14,648 nt of DNA from Maritimibacter sp. (GTDB lineage: Bacteria; Pseudomonadota; Alphaproteobacteria; Rhodobacterales; Rhodobacteraceae), in contig DOUP01000251.1 of NCBI GenBank assembly GCA_003520545.1, positions 4,415 through 19,062 of the forward strand, read 5' to 3'. The position numbers and the translations under genes were made by a program. The notes under the pieces were generated by a model that was not told the origin of the DNA, made no database searches, and saw nothing but the letters and a program-made list of their open reading frames with translations. Positions 14,116 through 14,648 of the stretch are shown here, piece by piece; position 1 is the first letter of the stretch, and each line of letters begins with the position of its first letter.

Positions 14116-14648
14116 ATGACGACAACCATTCACCTCCTCATCGGCACAACGAAAGGCGCGTTCGTTCTTTCCAGCGACGACGCCCGGACGGACTGGTCGC
14201 TCAGCGGCCCGCACTGCGACCTTTGGCCGATCAATCATGTGGTCGGAGACCCCGACACCGGACATCTTTGGGCCGGCGGCGGGAACGACTGGTACGGCGC
14301 CGGCATATGGCGATCCGTCGACGGCGGGCAGACGTGGGACTTGTCGCAAATCTCGAATGGTACGATGGCCGAGTGGGCTGCGAACGACCCAGGTTTTGCC
14401 GAGATGATCGGAGGCGTGCCGCCCGACGCCCCTTACACCGGTCAAGTCGATGCAATCTGGTCGCTCTGCCGCGTCGGCAGCAAGGTCTACGCGGGGTCCA
14501 AACCGGCCCAGCTGTTTCGGTCGGACGACGGTGGCGCGTCATGGGAGATGGCGGACGGGCTGGCGAACTTTCCGGACCGCGAGGCTTGGAGCCCCGGCGC
14601 GGCAGGTCTAAACCTGCACACGATCGTGCCGCATCCCGACCAGCCGGG
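14116..14648 (+). CDS. BNR/Asp-box beta-propeller protein (3' end outside window)
   Basis: The visible 177 residues form the start of a repeat protein of the sialidase-like/YCF48-like beta-propeller class. Two Asp-boxes of the form SxDxGxxW are present: SVDGGQTW (about residues 69-76) and SDDGGASW (about 136-143). The N-terminus begins with an ITLLIGTTKGAF-like strand and has no signal peptide, suggesting a cytoplasmic protein. AGGAG precedes the ATG at 14116. Many such proteins are annotated as 'exo-alpha-sialidase' or 'glycosyl hydrolase', but no catalytic residues are visible in this part, so an enzymatic role should not be assumed. It has no evident link to the arsenic genes. Confidence 0.85.
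   Translation, partial: MTTTIHLLIGTTKGAFVLSSDDARTDWSLSGPHCDLWPINHVVGDPDTGHLWAGGGNDWYGAGIWRSVDGGQTWDLSQISNGTMAEWAANDPGFAEMIGGVPPDAPYTGQVDAIWSLCRVGSKVYAGSKPAQLFRSDDGGASWEMADGLANFPDREAWSPGAAGLNLHTIVPHPDQP

Noticed and set aside
13966..14445. Minus-strand frame continuing upstream of the glycosyltransferase remnant
   Set aside because: From about 14116 upward it is antisense to the BNR-repeat gene, which has a ribosome site and Asp-box motifs; no OGT similarity is seen there.

Overview
The window looks like part of an alphaproteobacterial chromosome, most likely from the Rhodobacterales/Roseobacter group. The evidence is high G+C, tightly packed operons with ATGA-type overlaps, an initiator tRNA whose anticodon stem carries the A29-U41 variant known from alphaproteobacteria, and an arsenite oxidase whose Rieske subunit is of the disulfide-less alphaproteobacterial type. 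The taxonomy is inference from style, not from a search.

Layout. (1) 1-2032, minus strand: a thiamine-precursor uptake operon. A TTGACA promoter leads into a TPP riboswitch, then a YkoF-like thiamine/HMP-binding protein, an ABC permease (ThiX type) and an ABC ATPase (ThiZ type, cut by the window edge). (2) 2040-2517: a largely non-coding divergent spacer. (3) 2518-10558, plus strand: an arsenite-oxidation locus. It holds aioX (periplasmic arsenite-binding sensor), aioS (histidine kinase), aioR (response regulator), a 20-bp perfect palindrome, aioB (Rieske subunit), aioA (molybdopterin subunit) and moeA (molybdenum cofactor insertion). (4) 10716-13242, minus strand, convergent with moeA: an ArsR-controlled cassette of arsR, an ArsP/COG0701-type permease, a small CxxC thioredoxin-like protein and an exported metallo-beta-lactamase-fold protein. 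(5) 13429-13595, minus strand: tRNA-fMet with its own promoter and an intrinsic terminator. (6) 13630-13965, minus strand: a decayed fragment of a SPINDLY-type O-GlcNAc transferase. (7) 14116-end, plus strand: the start of a BNR/Asp-box beta-propeller protein.

How it works together. Arsenite bound by AioX in the periplasm should be relayed through AioS to AioR, which would switch on aioBA. AioB carries a Tat signal and AioA does not, so the folded AioBA heterodimer is expected to be exported together. MoeA supplies cofactor assembly. The ArsR cassette probably adds arsenic (or thiol/persulfide) resistance beside the oxidase.

Most notable points. AioR resembles a sigma-54 activator but has lost the GAFTGA loop and both Walker B acidic residues, and no sigma-54 promoter is visible before aioBA. 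A perfect palindrome in that promoter region is the obvious AioR operator candidate. The cytochrome c gene usually found between aioA and moeA is absent. The MBL-fold protein lacks the first two metal-binding histidines. A TGCATAT motif occurs three times at exact 16-bp spacing in front of arsR.
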